From: Ferrovibrio sp. | GTDB taxonomy: Bacteria; Pseudomonadota; Alphaproteobacteria; Ferrovibrionales; Ferrovibrionaceae | Direction of reading: 5' to 3' | NCBI RefSeq assembly: GCF_019636075.1 | Contig: NZ_JAHBYG010000039.1 | Location: forward strand, 1 to 40,254 | DNA length: 40,254 nt | Part shown: positions 23,553 through 33,010 of the stretch, in pieces | Numbering within the stretch: position 1 is the first letter of the stretch | Layout of the letters: the number at the start of each line of letters is the position of its first letter | Position numbers and translations under genes: made by a program | The notes under the pieces: model-generated | The model's database searches: none | Seen by the model: only the letters and a program-made list of their open reading frames with translations | What the model was told of the DNA's origin: nothing

Positions 23553-24275
23553 ATGCGTCTGAAAGACCGGATCGCACTGATCACCGGCGCCAGCAGAGGC
23601 ATCGGCGCCGCGATTGCCAAGGCTTATGCCCGCGAAGGCGCCCATGTTGTGCTGGTTGCCCGCACCGTGGGTGCGCTGGAAGAGCTGGACGACGAGATCC
23701 AGTCGGCCGGCGGCAAGGCCACTTTGGTGCCGCTGGATCTGGAAAAGATCGAGTTGATCGACGGCTTGGCCGCACCGCTGCTGGAACGGTTCGGCAGGCT
23801 GGACGTGCTGGTGGCCAATGCCGCCATCCTCGGCAAGATGACGCCGGTGCATCAGTATCCGCCGGACCTGTGGGAAAAAGTGTTCAAGCTGAATGTGCAT
23901 GCCAACCAGCGCCTGCTGCGCGCGGTGCATCCGCTGTTGAACGCCTCCGATAGCGGGCGGGCGATTTTTCTGTCATCCGGCGTGGCGCGCCAGCCGCGCG
24001 CCTATTGGGGCGCCTATGCCGCCAGCAAGGCTGCGCTGGACAACCTGGCCTTCACCTACGCGCAGGAATGCGACAAGAGCAATATCCGCGTGAACGTGGT
24101 CAATCCCGGCGGCACCCGCACCGAATTGCGCGCCGCCGCCTTTCCCGGTGAAGACCCCAACACGCTGCCGACGGCGGAAGACATCATGGAAGTGTTCCTG
24201 GCGCTGGCCGAAGCCGGCTGCGCCCGCCATGGCGAATGGATCGCGGCGCGGGAGTATTGCGGGATAACGGCCTGA
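23553..24275 (+). CDS. Short-chain dehydrogenase/reductase (SDR)
   Basis: A 240-residue NAD(P)-dependent oxidoreductase with TGASRGIG (11-18), the NAA motif (89-91), Ser141/142 and the YAASK active site (Tyr155, Lys159). The substrate is unknown; an SDR is commonly found directly after purF in alphaproteobacteria. The start at 23553 follows an A/G-rich GAAGAAGAAA. It begins 20 bp after the purF stop and ends 4 bp before the next gene, so it is probably in the same operon. Not closely related to the SDR at 2762. Confidence 0.92.
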   Translation: MRLKDRIALITGASRGIGAAIAKAYAREGAHVVLVARTVGALEELDDEIQSAGGKATLVPLDLEKIELIDGLAAPLLERFGRLDVLVANAAILGKMTPVHQYPPDLWEKVFKLNVHANQRLLRAVHPLLNASDSGRAIFLSSGVARQPRAYWGAYAASKAALDNLAFTYAQECDKSNIRVNVVNPGGTRTELRAAAFPGEDPNTLPTAEDIMEVFLALAEAGCARHGEWIAAREYCGITA

Positions 24276-24279
24276 CCCG

Positions 24280-25191
24280 ATGCCGATCAGCCGACCACTG
24301 GCCGGCATGCTGCTGGTGGCTTTCGGTTCCATCGGCTTCGGCGTTATGCCGCTGTTTGCCCGCACGGCTTATGCCGAGGGACTGACACCGCTTTCGCTGA
24401 TGGTCTGGCGCTTCGGCATTGCCGTGCTGTGCTGCCTGCCGCTGCTGCCGCACCTGCTGCGCCGGGATGGCAACCAGCGCCGCAACCTGCGTTTCGCGGT
24501 GATCGCCGGCGCCTGCTATATCGGCTCGATGGTGTTCTATTTCGTGGCGCTGCAATATTTGAGCGTCGCGCTCACTGTGCTGATCCTGTTCACCTACCCG
24601 CTTTTCACCATCCTGGTGGGCTGGCTGGGTTTCCGGGAAAAGCTCACTTTGCGCAATGCCGTGGCGGCCTTGCTGGTGCTGCTGGCTGCAACACTGATCC
24701 TGTGGCCCAGCCTGTCGGCAGAGGCCGGGCTGAACGACCAGCAGAAACTGGCCGTGCTGCTGGCCTTCATCCCGCCCTTTGCCTATGCGGTGTTCGTGCA
24801 TGTGGCGGCCCGGCGCATGGGCGGCATGACCATCCGCACCCGGCTGGGCGGCGTGTTCTTCGGCGGCCTGCTGACCATGGTGGCAATGACCCTGGTGGTG
24901 GAAGGCAGCATCATTCTGCCCGCCAGCCCGCTGGCCTGGGCGGCCTGCGCGGCGCTGGCGATCTTCTCCACCTTCGGTTCGCTGGGCCTGATGATGGTGG
25001 GCGCGCCCATGGCCGGCGCCGAGCGCAGCTCGATTGCCGGGGCCGGCGAATTGGTGACCGCCTTGCTGGTGGGCCTGCTGGCCTATAACGAAGCCGTTAC
25101 CATGAATACCCTTATGGGCGCCGCCCTGATCCTGCTGGCCATTGCGGTGGCCGCTCAAGGCTCTGATCAAAAACAGGAAAAATCTCCCTGA
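24280..25191 (+). CDS. EamA/DMT superfamily transporter
   Basis: A 303-residue protein with about ten hydrophobic helices in two EamA repeats, for example LAGMLLVAFGSIGFGVMPLF at the N-terminus, VALTVLILFTYPLFTILVGW in the middle and NTLMGAALILLAIAVAAQGS at the end. The TYP motif at the end of the first half is typical of drug/metabolite exporters. Substrate unknown. It starts 4 bp after the SDR stop, so the two are likely co-transcribed. Confidence 0.9.
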   Translation: MPISRPLAGMLLVAFGSIGFGVMPLFARTAYAEGLTPLSLMVWRFGIAVLCCLPLLPHLLRRDGNQRRNLRFAVIAGACYIGSMVFYFVALQYLSVALTVLILFTYPLFTILVGWLGFREKLTLRNAVAALLVLLAATLILWPSLSAEAGLNDQQKLAVLLAFIPPFAYAVFVHVAARRMGGMTIRTRLGGVFFGGLLTMVAMTLVVEGSIILPASPLAWAACAALAIFSTFGSLGLMMVGAPMAGAERSSIAGAGELVTALLVGLLAYNEAVTMNTLMGAALILLAIAVAAQGSDQKQEKSP

Positions 25192-25302
25192 AGCATAAAT
25201 AACAATAAATTATGTATTTATTTTTTTATGCACATATAAATTTGCGTATTTAAGAAAAACTACATAACATGCGGCCCGACCAGCAAGGGAGGATGCCCCA
25301 TA
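25192..25302. promoter_or_regulatory. AT-rich regulatory region upstream of the flavocytochrome c genes
   Basis: 111 bp, much richer in A/T than the surroundings. ATAAATA (25196-25202) and TATTTAT (near 25215-25221) can pair and are followed by eight Ts, a weak terminator for the upstream gene. The rest (CACATATAAATTTGCGTATTTAAG) is a likely promoter area, but no clear box pair can be fixed. AAGGGAGGATG is the ribosome site for the cytochrome gene. Confidence 0.45.
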
Positions 25303-25638
25303 ATGTCTCGAATCTCTCTGGCCGGCGCAGCTTTTGCGCTGGCTTTAGCCGCACAATTCGGCTTTGCCCCACAGGCTGCCATGGCGCAGCAAGCCCCCAA
25401 GCCGGGTGAGCTGACCGAAGCTGCCTTCACCGCGCAGACCTGCGCGCTCTGCCATGGCACGCCGAGCCAAACCCCGCCGACCATGCCTTTGATCTATGGC
25501 AGCAATGCCGACCAGCTTTACACCACCTTGCTGGATCTGAAGGCCAATCGCCGCCCGAGCACCATCATGGGCCGCATCGCCCGTGGCTTCACCGACGACC
25601 AGCTGAAAGCGGTCGCCGATTATCTTGCGCGCTACTGA
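25303..25638 (+). CDS. fccA: Cytochrome c subunit of flavocytochrome c sulfide dehydrogenase
   Basis: The 111-residue precursor has a Sec signal peptide ([18 protein letters not shown]; cleavage probably after AMA, residue 28), one haem c motif CALCH (Cys47, Cys50, His51) and a candidate axial Met89 in [11 protein letters not shown] single-haem class I domain of about 80 residues is typical of the small FccA/SoxE type. It lies 10 bp before the flavoprotein gene. It should take electrons from the flavoprotein in the periplasm and pass them to the respiratory chain. Confidence 0.87.
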   Translation: MSRISLAGAAFALALAAQFGFAPQAAMAQQAPKPGELTEAAFTAQTCALCHGTPSQTPPTMPLIYGSNADQLYTTLLDLKANRRPSTIMGRIARGFTDDQLKAVADYLARY

Positions 25639-25648
25639 GGAGGCGACC

Positions 25649-26920
25649 ATGACGCACTTCACTCGCCGTGGTTTGCTGGGCGCCGGCGCTGCCGCTGCCA
25701 CCCTGCTTGGCATGCCCAACATCGCCCGCGCAGCGGGCGGCCGCGTGGTTATCGTTGGCGGCGGTTTCGGCGGTGCCACCGCTGCCCGCTATCTGAAACT
25801 ATTCGATCCCAGCATCGAAGTGACCCTGGTGGAGCGCGACGCCACCTATGTCACCTGCCCGTTCTCGAATTATGTGCTGGGCGGCATCCGCGACCTGAAC
25901 AGCATCACCCATCGCCGCGATCCGTTGCGGCAGCGCTGGGGCGTGCGCCTGGTGCGTGGCGAGGCCCGCGCCATCGATGTGAGCCGCAAGAGCCTGCGGC
26001 TGGCCGATGGCGTTGCCCTGCCCTACGACAAACTGGTGGTGGCGCCCGGTATCGAGCTGAAATACGAAGGCGTGCCGGGCTATAGCGAAAAGGCCGCCGA
26101 TCGCGTGCCGCATGCCTGGAAGGCCGGGGCGCAAACCGCCTTGCTGCGCCGGCAGCTGGAAGCCATGCCCGATGGCGGCGTGGTGATCGTTGCCCCGCCG
26201 GCCAATCCGTTCCGCTGCCCGCCCGGCCCCTATGAGCGGGTGAGCATGATCGCCTGGTATCTGAAGAACCATAAGCCGAAATCGAAGATCCTGATCCTCG
26301 ATGCCAAGGATGCCTTCTCCAAGCAGGGCCTGTTCCAGGCCGGCTGGGAGAGCCAGTATCCCGGCCTCATCACCTGGCTGGCCGGCAAGGATGGCGGCAA
26401 GGTGGAAGAGATCGACGTGGCGAACATGACCATCAAGGCCGGCTTCGGCAATGAAAAGGCTGCCGTGATCAACCTGATCCCGCCGCAGACCGCCGGCCGC
26501 ATCGCTGTCGACGCCGGGCTTACCGAGGCCAATGGCTGGGCGGCGGTGGACCCGATCAGCTTTGCCTCTCGCAAGGCGGCGGATGTGTATGTGATCGGCG
26601 ATGCCTCGATTGCCGGCGCGATGCCGAAATCCGGCTCGGCGGCCAACAGCCAGGCCAAGGTGGTGGCCGCCCATATCAGCGCCACGCTGAATGGCAAGGC
26701 GCCGCCGCCGGCCGTGTTCCACAACACCTGCTACAGCCTGGTGACGCCGGATTACGGCATCTCCGTTACCGGCACCTATCGCCCCGGCCCCAACGGCGTG
26801 GCGGAAGTGCCCAATAGCGGCGGTGTGAGCCCCGCCCAGGCCAATGCGGATTTCCGCAAGCAGGAGGCGCTGCATACCGAAGGCTGGTATGCCGGCATCA
26901 TCGCCGACGCATTGGGCTGA
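25649..26920 (+). CDS. fccB: Flavoprotein subunit of flavocytochrome c sulfide dehydrogenase
   Basis: This enzyme oxidises sulfide to sulfur/polysulfide in the periplasm. The 423-residue precursor begins with a Tat-like signal ([17 protein letters not shown]...ARA). It shows the FAD motif [10 protein letters not shown] (33-42), Cys70 in YVTCPFSN, matching the cysteine that covalently binds FAD in Allochromatium FCSD, and Cys190 ([11 protein letters not shown]) and Cys361 (FHNTCYS), matching the redox-active disulfide pair by context and spacing. YVIGDAS binds FAD. AGGAGG precedes the ATG at 25649. Together with the cytochrome gene it forms a complete two-subunit enzyme. Confidence 0.93.
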   Translation: MTHFTRRGLLGAGAAAATLLGMPNIARAAGGRVVIVGGGFGGATAARYLKLFDPSIEVTLVERDATYVTCPFSNYVLGGIRDLNSITHRRDPLRQRWGVRLVRGEARAIDVSRKSLRLADGVALPYDKLVVAPGIELKYEGVPGYSEKAADRVPHAWKAGAQTALLRRQLEAMPDGGVVIVAPPANPFRCPPGPYERVSMIAWYLKNHKPKSKILILDAKDAFSKQGLFQAGWESQYPGLITWLAGKDGGKVEEIDVANMTIKAGFGNEKAAVINLIPPQTAGRIAVDAGLTEANGWAAVDPISFASRKAADVYVIGDASIAGAMPKSGSAANSQAKVVAAHISATLNGKAPPPAVFHNTCYSLVTPDYGISVTGTYRPGPNGVAEVPNSGGVSPAQANADFRKQEALHTEGWYAGIIADALG

Positions 26921-26946
26921 TAACCGCAGCCTCGCGCCGTATAAAC

Positions 26947-26979
26947 ATCGCCCGGGCGGCAAACCCGGGCGATTTTTTT
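26947..26979. terminator. Terminator between convergent genes after fccB
   Basis: A perfect 10-bp stem, ATCGCCCGGG (26947-26956) with CCCGGGCGAT (26964-26973), and a 7-base loop, followed by seven Ts. It lies 7 bp before the end of the convergent membrane protein gene and probably serves mainly fccAB. Confidence 0.92.
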
Positions 26980-26985
26980 ATGCCC

Positions 26986-28404
26986 TCAGCGATGCAGCAG
27001 GGTAGATCCGATGGCGATGGCGATGCTGCCGGCAAGCATGATCACGACAGCGAAACGGCGGTTCCATTGATGCACGATCTCTGTGGAGCGCACTTCGGCA
27101 ATGCTGGCCAGCAGCAGGTTGGACGCCGTGAAGGGCGATAATTGCCCGGTCAGAGACCAGGACAGCAGATAGACCAGCCCCAGGAAAACCGGCTCGATAC
27201 CGAAGGCCTCGGGCTGCGCCATCAGCGTACCGATGATGCTGATCGTGATCAGCGGGTTGACGCCCATATAGCCGGTGGCGATCACGCCCCAGAAGATCAT
27301 CAGCGGCAACGCGATAAAGGCCAGCGGCACCTGACGCAGCCATTGCCCCATCAGTTCATACGGCAGCAGGCCGCTGGCTGCGCCGCCGATGAAGCCTGCC
27401 GTGCTCAGCACGACGATTTCGGTATTCAGGCTGGACAGGGTTTGCGCCGTCAATTGCCGCAGCCGCCAGCCATAGCTACGCAACAGATTGCTGGGTCGGC
27501 GCAGGCATTGCGCCAGCATCCAGAGCAGCGAAACCACCGGCAGCATGATGATCACCGCCTCGGATGTGCTGGTGCCCAATGTGCTGCGCAGGATCAGTAT
27601 GCCGGCAAAGATCGTGCTGACGATGGCCAACAAGCCGATGATCGGCCGCCATGCCAATTGGTTTTCCCAGGCGATGCCCTCCACAACGCCCAGTGCGGGC
27701 TCGGCATAGCGGTTCACCAGCCAACCGGCGAACATCAATGTGGCCGCCAAAGCCACGCCATAAGGCATCAGCTGTTCCCAACTGACCCCAGGCAGTATCG
27801 AGGCCACCACCAGCGGCGACAACGCCATCGGCGACCAGGTGCCGGTTGCGGTAAAGCCACGCAACAAAGCGATGAAGCTATGGCGCAGCATCCTGGCGCG
27901 CATCTCGGGTTGCAAGCCATCCACGCTGCGGCGGATCATCGTGCCCAGCATGCCCAACGAGCCGAAATTCATCATCATGCCGAACAGATGCCCGCCGATA
28001 GTGAGGATGACATATTGCCGGCCAGGATCCTGGCGCACGATGGTATCGCCCGCCCGCCGCAAAAGATCGGAATGCAGCCCGGCTTCGCGGATGAAGGTGA
28101 GCGCGGTGAAAAAGCTGGCATAGGAAACCGCGCGGCGCAGACCCAACTGGATATTCTGCCAGGCCGACGGATCGAACAGCAGCGACAGCACCAGTACGAT
28201 TGCACAGAGCAGCAGGAATACCCGCGCCACCCGGCGCAGATGCGGAAAGCTGATCCAAGCAAACAGCACCAGCAGACCGGCCGCCGGCAGCGTGAGATCG
28301 GGCATCGCCGCGAACATGCCCGCCACGCTGAGCAGCATGAGCAGCACCAGCAGCAAGCCGGCGAGAAAGTCCCGATCACGCCAGAGTTGCGCCAAAAGGC
28401 TCAT
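26986..28404 (-). CDS. Polytopic inner-membrane protein of unknown function
   Basis: The 472-residue protein has about 12 hydrophobic helices (for example FLAGLLLVLLMLLSVAGMFA near the start, PLAFIALPLMIFWGVIATGY late, IVMLAGSIAIAIGSTLLH-like at the end). Conserved-looking polar turns inside the membrane, MMMNFGSLGMLG, FTATGTWSPMALSP, ATGYMGVNPLI and TGQLSPFTASNLL, recall the re-entrant loops of ion-transporter (IT) superfamily carriers, but I cannot assign a family. It is convergent with fccB across a shared terminator, so a link to sulfide metabolism is only positional. ATG at 28404. Confidence 0.75.
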   Translation of the reverse strand: MSLLAQLWRDRDFLAGLLLVLLMLLSVAGMFAAMPDLTLPAAGLLVLFAWISFPHLRRVARVFLLLCAIVLVLSLLFDPSAWQNIQLGLRRAVSYASFFTALTFIREAGLHSDLLRRAGDTIVRQDPGRQYVILTIGGHLFGMMMNFGSLGMLGTMIRRSVDGLQPEMRARMLRHSFIALLRGFTATGTWSPMALSPLVVASILPGVSWEQLMPYGVALAATLMFAGWLVNRYAEPALGVVEGIAWENQLAWRPIIGLLAIVSTIFAGILILRSTLGTSTSEAVIIMLPVVSLLWMLAQCLRRPSNLLRSYGWRLRQLTAQTLSSLNTEIVVLSTAGFIGGAASGLLPYELMGQWLRQVPLAFIALPLMIFWGVIATGYMGVNPLITISIIGTLMAQPEAFGIEPVFLGLVYLLSWSLTGQLSPFTASNLLLASIAEVRSTEIVHQWNRRFAVVIMLAGSIAIAIGSTLLHR

Positions 28405-28642
28405 GCAGCGCCGCCGATGCCCATGCCCCGCCCATCAACGGGCTGGCATGCAGCGCATGCACGGAAATCCGGGTATTGCATCCGATCCTCGATAGACGGC
28501 ACCCGGCTCGTCGGCATCGCGGCGGCTTTGGGGGCATGCCGGCAAGTGTGTCCGGCAAGCGGGCGCCTGTCCAGATGCCAGGCGCATTTTCGATGCCGGA
28601 TGAGCGGATCAGCGGCCCGAAATCATCAAGAACCCGAAACTA
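28405..28642. other. Intergenic region between the membrane protein gene and fumC
   Basis: 238 bp without a supported gene. It holds a 7-bp hairpin GCGCCTG (28563-28569) with CAGGCGC (28579-28585), followed on the plus strand by ATTTT; both neighbours run on the minus strand, so it is a weak end-of-fumC or leader structure rather than a clear terminator. Short repeats of TGCCGGCA/TGTCCGGCA and direct repeats near 28620-28650 (ATCATCAAGAACCCG, ACTATCAAGGAC) are also seen. Confidence 0.35.
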
Positions 28643-30034
28643 TCAAGGACGGGGCCCGATCATGCTGCGCGGATCAGCCAAGCGATCATACTCTTCCGCC
28701 GTAAGCAGGCCGAGATCGATCGCCGCCTGCTTCGGGCTGATTCCCTCGGCAAAGGCCTTGTTGACGATCTGCGCCACGCGATCATAGCCCAGATGCGGAT
28801 TGAGCGCCGTGGCCAGCATGATGGAATGCTCCACATTGCGCGCCAGGGTGGCGTGATTGGGTTCGATGCCGGCCACCAGTTTTTCGCCGAAAACCTGCGC
28901 GCCATCGGCCAACAGCCGGATGGATTGCAGGATATTATGCAGGATCACCGGCTTGGCCACATTGAGTTCGAAATGCCCGGCCGCAGCAGCCTGGGTGATC
29001 GCCACGCAATTGCCCATCACCTGATAGCAGACCTGCAGCAAGGCTTCGGCCAGGGTGGGATTGCGCTTGCCCGGCATGATCGACGAGGTAAGCCCATCAT
29101 GGGGTAGCAGCAATTCGGCCAGGCCGGCACGCGGGCCGGAGCCCAGAAAGCGCACATCGTTGGCAATCTTGGCCAGCGACACCGCCAGCGTGTTGAGCAT
29201 GCCGCCGGCCTCCACCAACGCATCATGCGCGCCCATGCCCTCGAATTTGTTGGGATTGGCACGAAACGGCAGGCCGGTCAGTTGCGCCAATTCCGCGGCG
29301 AAAGCCTGATCGAAACCGGCCTTGGCATTCAGCCCGGTGCCCACCGCCGTGCCGCCCTGCGCCAGCGCATAAAGCCGCGGCAGCGTATCGCGCACCCGGT
29401 CGATGCCCAGCTCCACCTGCCGCGCCATGGCGCCAAAGCCCTGGCCCAATGTCATCGGCGTGGCATCCTGCAGATGGGTGCGGGCGATCTTCACGATATC
29501 GGCCCAGGCTTGCGCCTTGGCGGCAAGCTGCTTGTGCAGGCTTTGCAGGGCCGGCAGCAGGCGCTGATGCAACTCCAGCACCGTCACGATATGCATCACG
29601 GTGGGGAATGTATCGTTGGAGGATTGGCCGCGATTGACATGATCGTTGGGGTGCACCGGCTTTTTGCTGCCCAGCTTCTGGCCAAGCAGCTCATTGGCGC
29701 GGTTGGCGATCACCTCATTGGCATTCATGTTGGTGGCGGTGCCAGATCCGATCTGCCAAACCGGCAGCGGAAAATGATCATCGAACCGCCCTTCCCACAC
29801 TTCACGGGCAGCATGCTGCACGGCATCGGCAAGATCGGCGGGCAATTCGCCCAACGCGGCATTGGCCCTGGCTGCCGCCAGCTTCTGCAAACCGATGGCA
29901 CGCGCCAGACTGGGCGGCAGTTTTTCCGTGCCGATTTCAAACAAGTTCAATGCACGCTGGGTTTGTGCGCCCCAATATTTATCGGCGGCTACGTCTATGC
30001 TGCCGAATGCATCGCGTTCCGAGCGGGAGGCCAT
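28643..30034 (-). CDS. fumC: Class II fumarate hydratase
   Basis: Oxygen-stable, iron-free fumarase of the TCA cycle (fumarate to malate), 463 residues. Clear family motifs are FGSIDVAADKYWGAQTQRAL, GSGTATNMNANEVIANRA, HPNDHVNRGQSSNDTFPT, ARTHLQDATPMTLGQ and the catalytic SS loop SSIMPGKRNP. Of ATGs at 30040 and 30034 the second is better placed (GGAAGGAG ends 6 bases upstream); the first abuts the ribosome site. It begins 64 bp after the end of the sensor kinase gene on the same strand. The kinase gene may read through into it. Confidence 0.96.
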   Translation of the reverse strand: MASRSERDAFGSIDVAADKYWGAQTQRALNLFEIGTEKLPPSLARAIGLQKLAAARANAALGELPADLADAVQHAAREVWEGRFDDHFPLPVWQIGSGTATNMNANEVIANRANELLGQKLGSKKPVHPNDHVNRGQSSNDTFPTVMHIVTVLELHQRLLPALQSLHKQLAAKAQAWADIVKIARTHLQDATPMTLGQGFGAMARQVELGIDRVRDTLPRLYALAQGGTAVGTGLNAKAGFDQAFAAELAQLTGLPFRANPNKFEGMGAHDALVEAGGMLNTLAVSLAKIANDVRFLGSGPRAGLAELLLPHDGLTSSIMPGKRNPTLAEALLQVCYQVMGNCVAITQAAAAGHFELNVAKPVILHNILQSIRLLADGAQVFGEKLVAGIEPNHATLARNVEHSIMLATALNPHLGYDRVAQIVNKAFAEGISPKQAAIDLGLLTAEEYDRLADPRSMIGPRP

Positions 30035-30098
30035 CCGCATCTCCTTCCGAGTATCTGGGGCTGTTCAGCCAAGCATGTTACGCCGGCAAATGCCACCC

Positions 30099-32783
30099 TC
30101 ATGCGGGCCCCAGCAGCGCCAGGATCGCCTCGTGTAATTCCTGCCGGCGAAACGGTTTGGTCAGCAGCGGCCATCGCGTATCTTCGTGCTCGCCCTTCGG
30201 GTCGTCATGCTGGCGCGGATCGGAATAGCCAGACATCAGCAATATTTTTAGCCCAGGCCGCAATTGCTCGGCGCGCGCCGCCAACTCGCGGCCATTCATG
30301 CCGCCGGGCATCACGATATCCGATAGCATCAGGTCTATCCTGGCATCGCTTTGCAGGATCGGTAGCGCGGCGGCGGCATGCTCCGCTTCAAGTACCGTGC
30401 AGCCGATTGTGTTGAGTTGCTGGCGCGCCACCAGGCGCAGGCCGGTATTGTCTTCCACCAGCAGCACGGTGATTTGCTTCGGATTGGCGGCCATATTGCC
30501 GGCCTGGCCGGGCTCCTCGTCGGCCTCGCCACGGCCAAGGCGCGGCAGATAGAGACGGAAGGTGGTGCCGGTGCCCAGTTCGGAATACACCGTGACATGG
30601 CCGCCGGATTGCTTGGCAAAGCCATGCACCATGCTGAGGCCGAGCCCGGTGCCCTTGCCGACTTCCTTCGTGGTGAAGAAAGGTTCGAATACGCGCTTCA
30701 CCACCGCCTCGGGCATGCCGCTGCCGGTATCGGAAACCGAAAGACAAACATAATCGCCGGGCGGAAAGTCCGGAGCCACACCAGCCGCCATATCGGCATC
30801 GATGGTGCGGTTGCGCGCCTCGATCAGCAGTTTGCCGCCACCCAACATGGCATCGCGCGCATTCAAACCGAGATTCAGCAAAGCCGTGTTCAATTGCGTA
30901 GGGTCTGCCCGCACCGGCCAGATATCCAATGCCACATCGGATTCCACCTGGTATTGCTCGCCCATGGCGCGTTTCAGCATTGCCATGGCGTTGGCGATCT
31001 CGCGGCCAACCTGTATCGGCTGCGGCGTCAGGGGCTGTCGGCGTGCGAAAGCCAGCAAGCGTTTGTTCAATTCGGCGCCTTGCAGAGCGGCATTCAGCGC
31101 CGATTGCGCGAAGGCCTTCAGTTCGGGCTTTTCATCCAGGCTATCGAGCAGGAAATCCATATTGCCGATCACGATACCCAGCAGATTGTTGAAATCATGC
31201 GACAGGCCGCCGGTAAGCTGGCCCAGCGCTTCCATCTTCTGCGCCTGTGCGAATTGATGCTCGATCATTCGGCGTTCGGTTTCGTCGATGAAGATGACCA
31301 GGCACCCATCCACATGGCCATCCGCATCGCGCAACGGTGCGATGGAAGCACGCACATCCAGCATATGACCTGATTTATGCCGGCGCTTGAGATCGACACC
31401 CTCAATAACCTCTCCGCGAAACACCCGCGCCACCAGGTCGCGCGAGGCTTCGGCCTGATCTTCTGGAACGATTGGCGGCGTGTTGCCTATCGCCTCTTCC
31501 GCCGAATAGCCGAAAACCCGCTCGGCGGCATGATTCCAAAGCTTCACGCGCCAATCGGCGGAAAGCCAGGCGATAGGCACCGGCGAAGCGGCGATGATCG
31601 CCTCCAATCGCTTGAGCAACGCCTCCATATTCTGCTGGCGGCGCGCCAATTCGCTGTCGCGGATATCCACCGCATCGGCAAGCTGGTCCATCGCCATGCC
31701 CAACGCTCCGATCTCGTTGGGCATATAGGGCGGGCCTACGCGCGTTTTGCGGTCGCCGGCCTCATAGCGTTGCAGACTGGACATGATGCGAGAAAGCGGC
31801 TTGTTGATCATCCGCTCCGTCAGCAGGAAACCGATAATCACCGTGAACAGGGTGAGGATGAAATATCCGCCCCACAAATCCGCCAGCACGGCTCTGATTT
31901 CATCGGCCTGGGTGACATGGTTGATACCGGACGCGATGTAGAAACGGTCCTGTCCGGCCAGATGCACCGGGATGATGAAGAATTTACGTTCGACGCCATC
32001 TATATCGACAGTTCGCACGTTTGTTTTGCTGGCCTTTATGCCGGCCCATAACTCCGCCGGCGCCGGCATCGTGGTCAGGCCGCTATCAGATAACCCGGTA
32101 TGGGCAAGCAATTGGCCACTCCCATCGATCAGACTGACGATCATGCTTTCCATATTCTTCGCTTCCTGGTGAAGAATGGCAGCGATCCATCCCAGGTCGA
32201 TCGAAGAAAAGGCCACCTGCATCGGCGCATTTTCGTATTCTATCCGCAGCCCCGCTACCAATACGGGTTTGTAGGAACTGCGGCCGATCAGGGTTTCAAA
32301 AGACGTGGCCTTGCCCTGCTGAATTTCCCTGAACCAGGCCCGGTCACCCAGCAGTATAGTCTGGCTTGCCGTGGGGTTGGACGAACACAGCACATGGCCC
32401 GTGGCATCAGCCAAACCGAAAATCAGATAGCGGTGCTGGAAACCAAGAAATGTGCGGGCCTGACGCTCGCAACGCTCTGCATAGGAAACATCGGGCGGAT
32501 TGCCCTGGCCGAACAGATAAAGATGCCCCACCTGGGCATCCACCACCCGCAGCACCGATGAGGCAACCCGCTCGGCCAACAGAACAGCATCCTGCTCGGC
32601 CAATTGCCGGTTCTTGTCGAATTGCAGCCAGGACTTGACCAGTATCAGCAGCAATGTGGCCAGGATGATGGCCAAGAGAAACAACGCGACCTGCTCGCGC
32701 AAGCCGATATGCCGGATCGTGAAGTGGGCCAAAGTGCTGGCCACGCTGGTGCCTGCCGGCCGATTGTCTGCCGATTTGGCCAT
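30099..32783 (-). CDS. Hybrid sensor histidine kinase (Cache-HAMP-PAS-HisKA-HATPase-REC)
   Basis: An 894-residue membrane kinase: TM1 about 31-50; a periplasmic double-Cache-like sensor of about 250 residues (GDRAWFREIQQGKATSFE is a Cache signature); TM2 about 304-322; HAMP about 323-375; PAS about 392-510 (WNHAAERVFGYSAEEAIG); HisKA with phospho-acceptor His529 in GGLSHDFNNLLG; HATPase with N box NLGLNARDAM, DTGSGM and GTGLGLSMV; and a C-terminal receiver with Asp822 (SDIVMPGG) and Lys876. The HisKA resembles the HWE-free, NtrB/CckA-like class. The ligand is unknown. It is divergent from a single-domain response regulator, its likely partner. Confidence 0.95.
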   Translation of the reverse strand: MAKSADNRPAGTSVASTLAHFTIRHIGLREQVALFLLAIILATLLLILVKSWLQFDKNRQLAEQDAVLLAERVASSVLRVVDAQVGHLYLFGQGNPPDVSYAERCERQARTFLGFQHRYLIFGLADATGHVLCSSNPTASQTILLGDRAWFREIQQGKATSFETLIGRSSYKPVLVAGLRIEYENAPMQVAFSSIDLGWIAAILHQEAKNMESMIVSLIDGSGQLLAHTGLSDSGLTTMPAPAELWAGIKASKTNVRTVDIDGVERKFFIIPVHLAGQDRFYIASGINHVTQADEIRAVLADLWGGYFILTLFTVIIGFLLTERMINKPLSRIMSSLQRYEAGDRKTRVGPPYMPNEIGALGMAMDQLADAVDIRDSELARRQQNMEALLKRLEAIIAASPVPIAWLSADWRVKLWNHAAERVFGYSAEEAIGNTPPIVPEDQAEASRDLVARVFRGEVIEGVDLKRRHKSGHMLDVRASIAPLRDADGHVDGCLVIFIDETERRMIEHQFAQAQKMEALGQLTGGLSHDFNNLLGIVIGNMDFLLDSLDEKPELKAFAQSALNAALQGAELNKRLLAFARRQPLTPQPIQVGREIANAMAMLKRAMGEQYQVESDVALDIWPVRADPTQLNTALLNLGLNARDAMLGGGKLLIEARNRTIDADMAAGVAPDFPPGDYVCLSVSDTGSGMPEAVVKRVFEPFFTTKEVGKGTGLGLSMVHGFAKQSGGHVTVYSELGTGTTFRLYLPRLGRGEADEEPGQAGNMAANPKQITVLLVEDNTGLRLVARQQLNTIGCTVLEAEHAAAALPILQSDARIDLMLSDIVMPGGMNGRELAARAEQLRPGLKILLMSGYSDPRQHDDPKGEHEDTRWPLLTKPFRRQELHEAILALLGPA

Positions 32784-33010
32784 TTACCCACCTCTTGTTT
32801 CCCTGCCCGATACGCTCCACTCAAGTATTTTGGCACTCAGATAGCTGGAATCTTTTCACCGTATTCCTGCATTGAATGTCATTTGATGCACTTAAATCCG
32901 CATGCTGATTTATTATTTATCGTGCTTAAATTGAATTAATACGCCCTCTACAATAAAAATGTCACGTAATTCCGCGTAGCCAGCTCTAGCCCCACCGAGA
33001 GAGCACCCGC
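32784..33010. promoter_or_regulatory. Divergent promoter region of the kinase and response regulator genes
   Basis: 227 bp, AT-rich in the right half. A possible promoter for the response regulator is CTTAAA, an 18-base spacer and TACAAT (about 32926-32955), followed by a leader to CCACCGAGAGAGC before the ATG at 33011. No operator palindrome stood out. Confidence 0.35.

Noticed and set aside
27142..28704. Plus-strand open frame of about 520 codons, rich in Gln and His
   Set aside because: It is the mirror of the membrane protein gene in GC-rich DNA; composition (QQ/HH runs) is typical of antisense shadows.
29225..30415. Plus-strand open frame of about 396 codons over fumC
   Set aside because: fumC on the other strand has full family motifs; the plus frame shows no recognisable domain.
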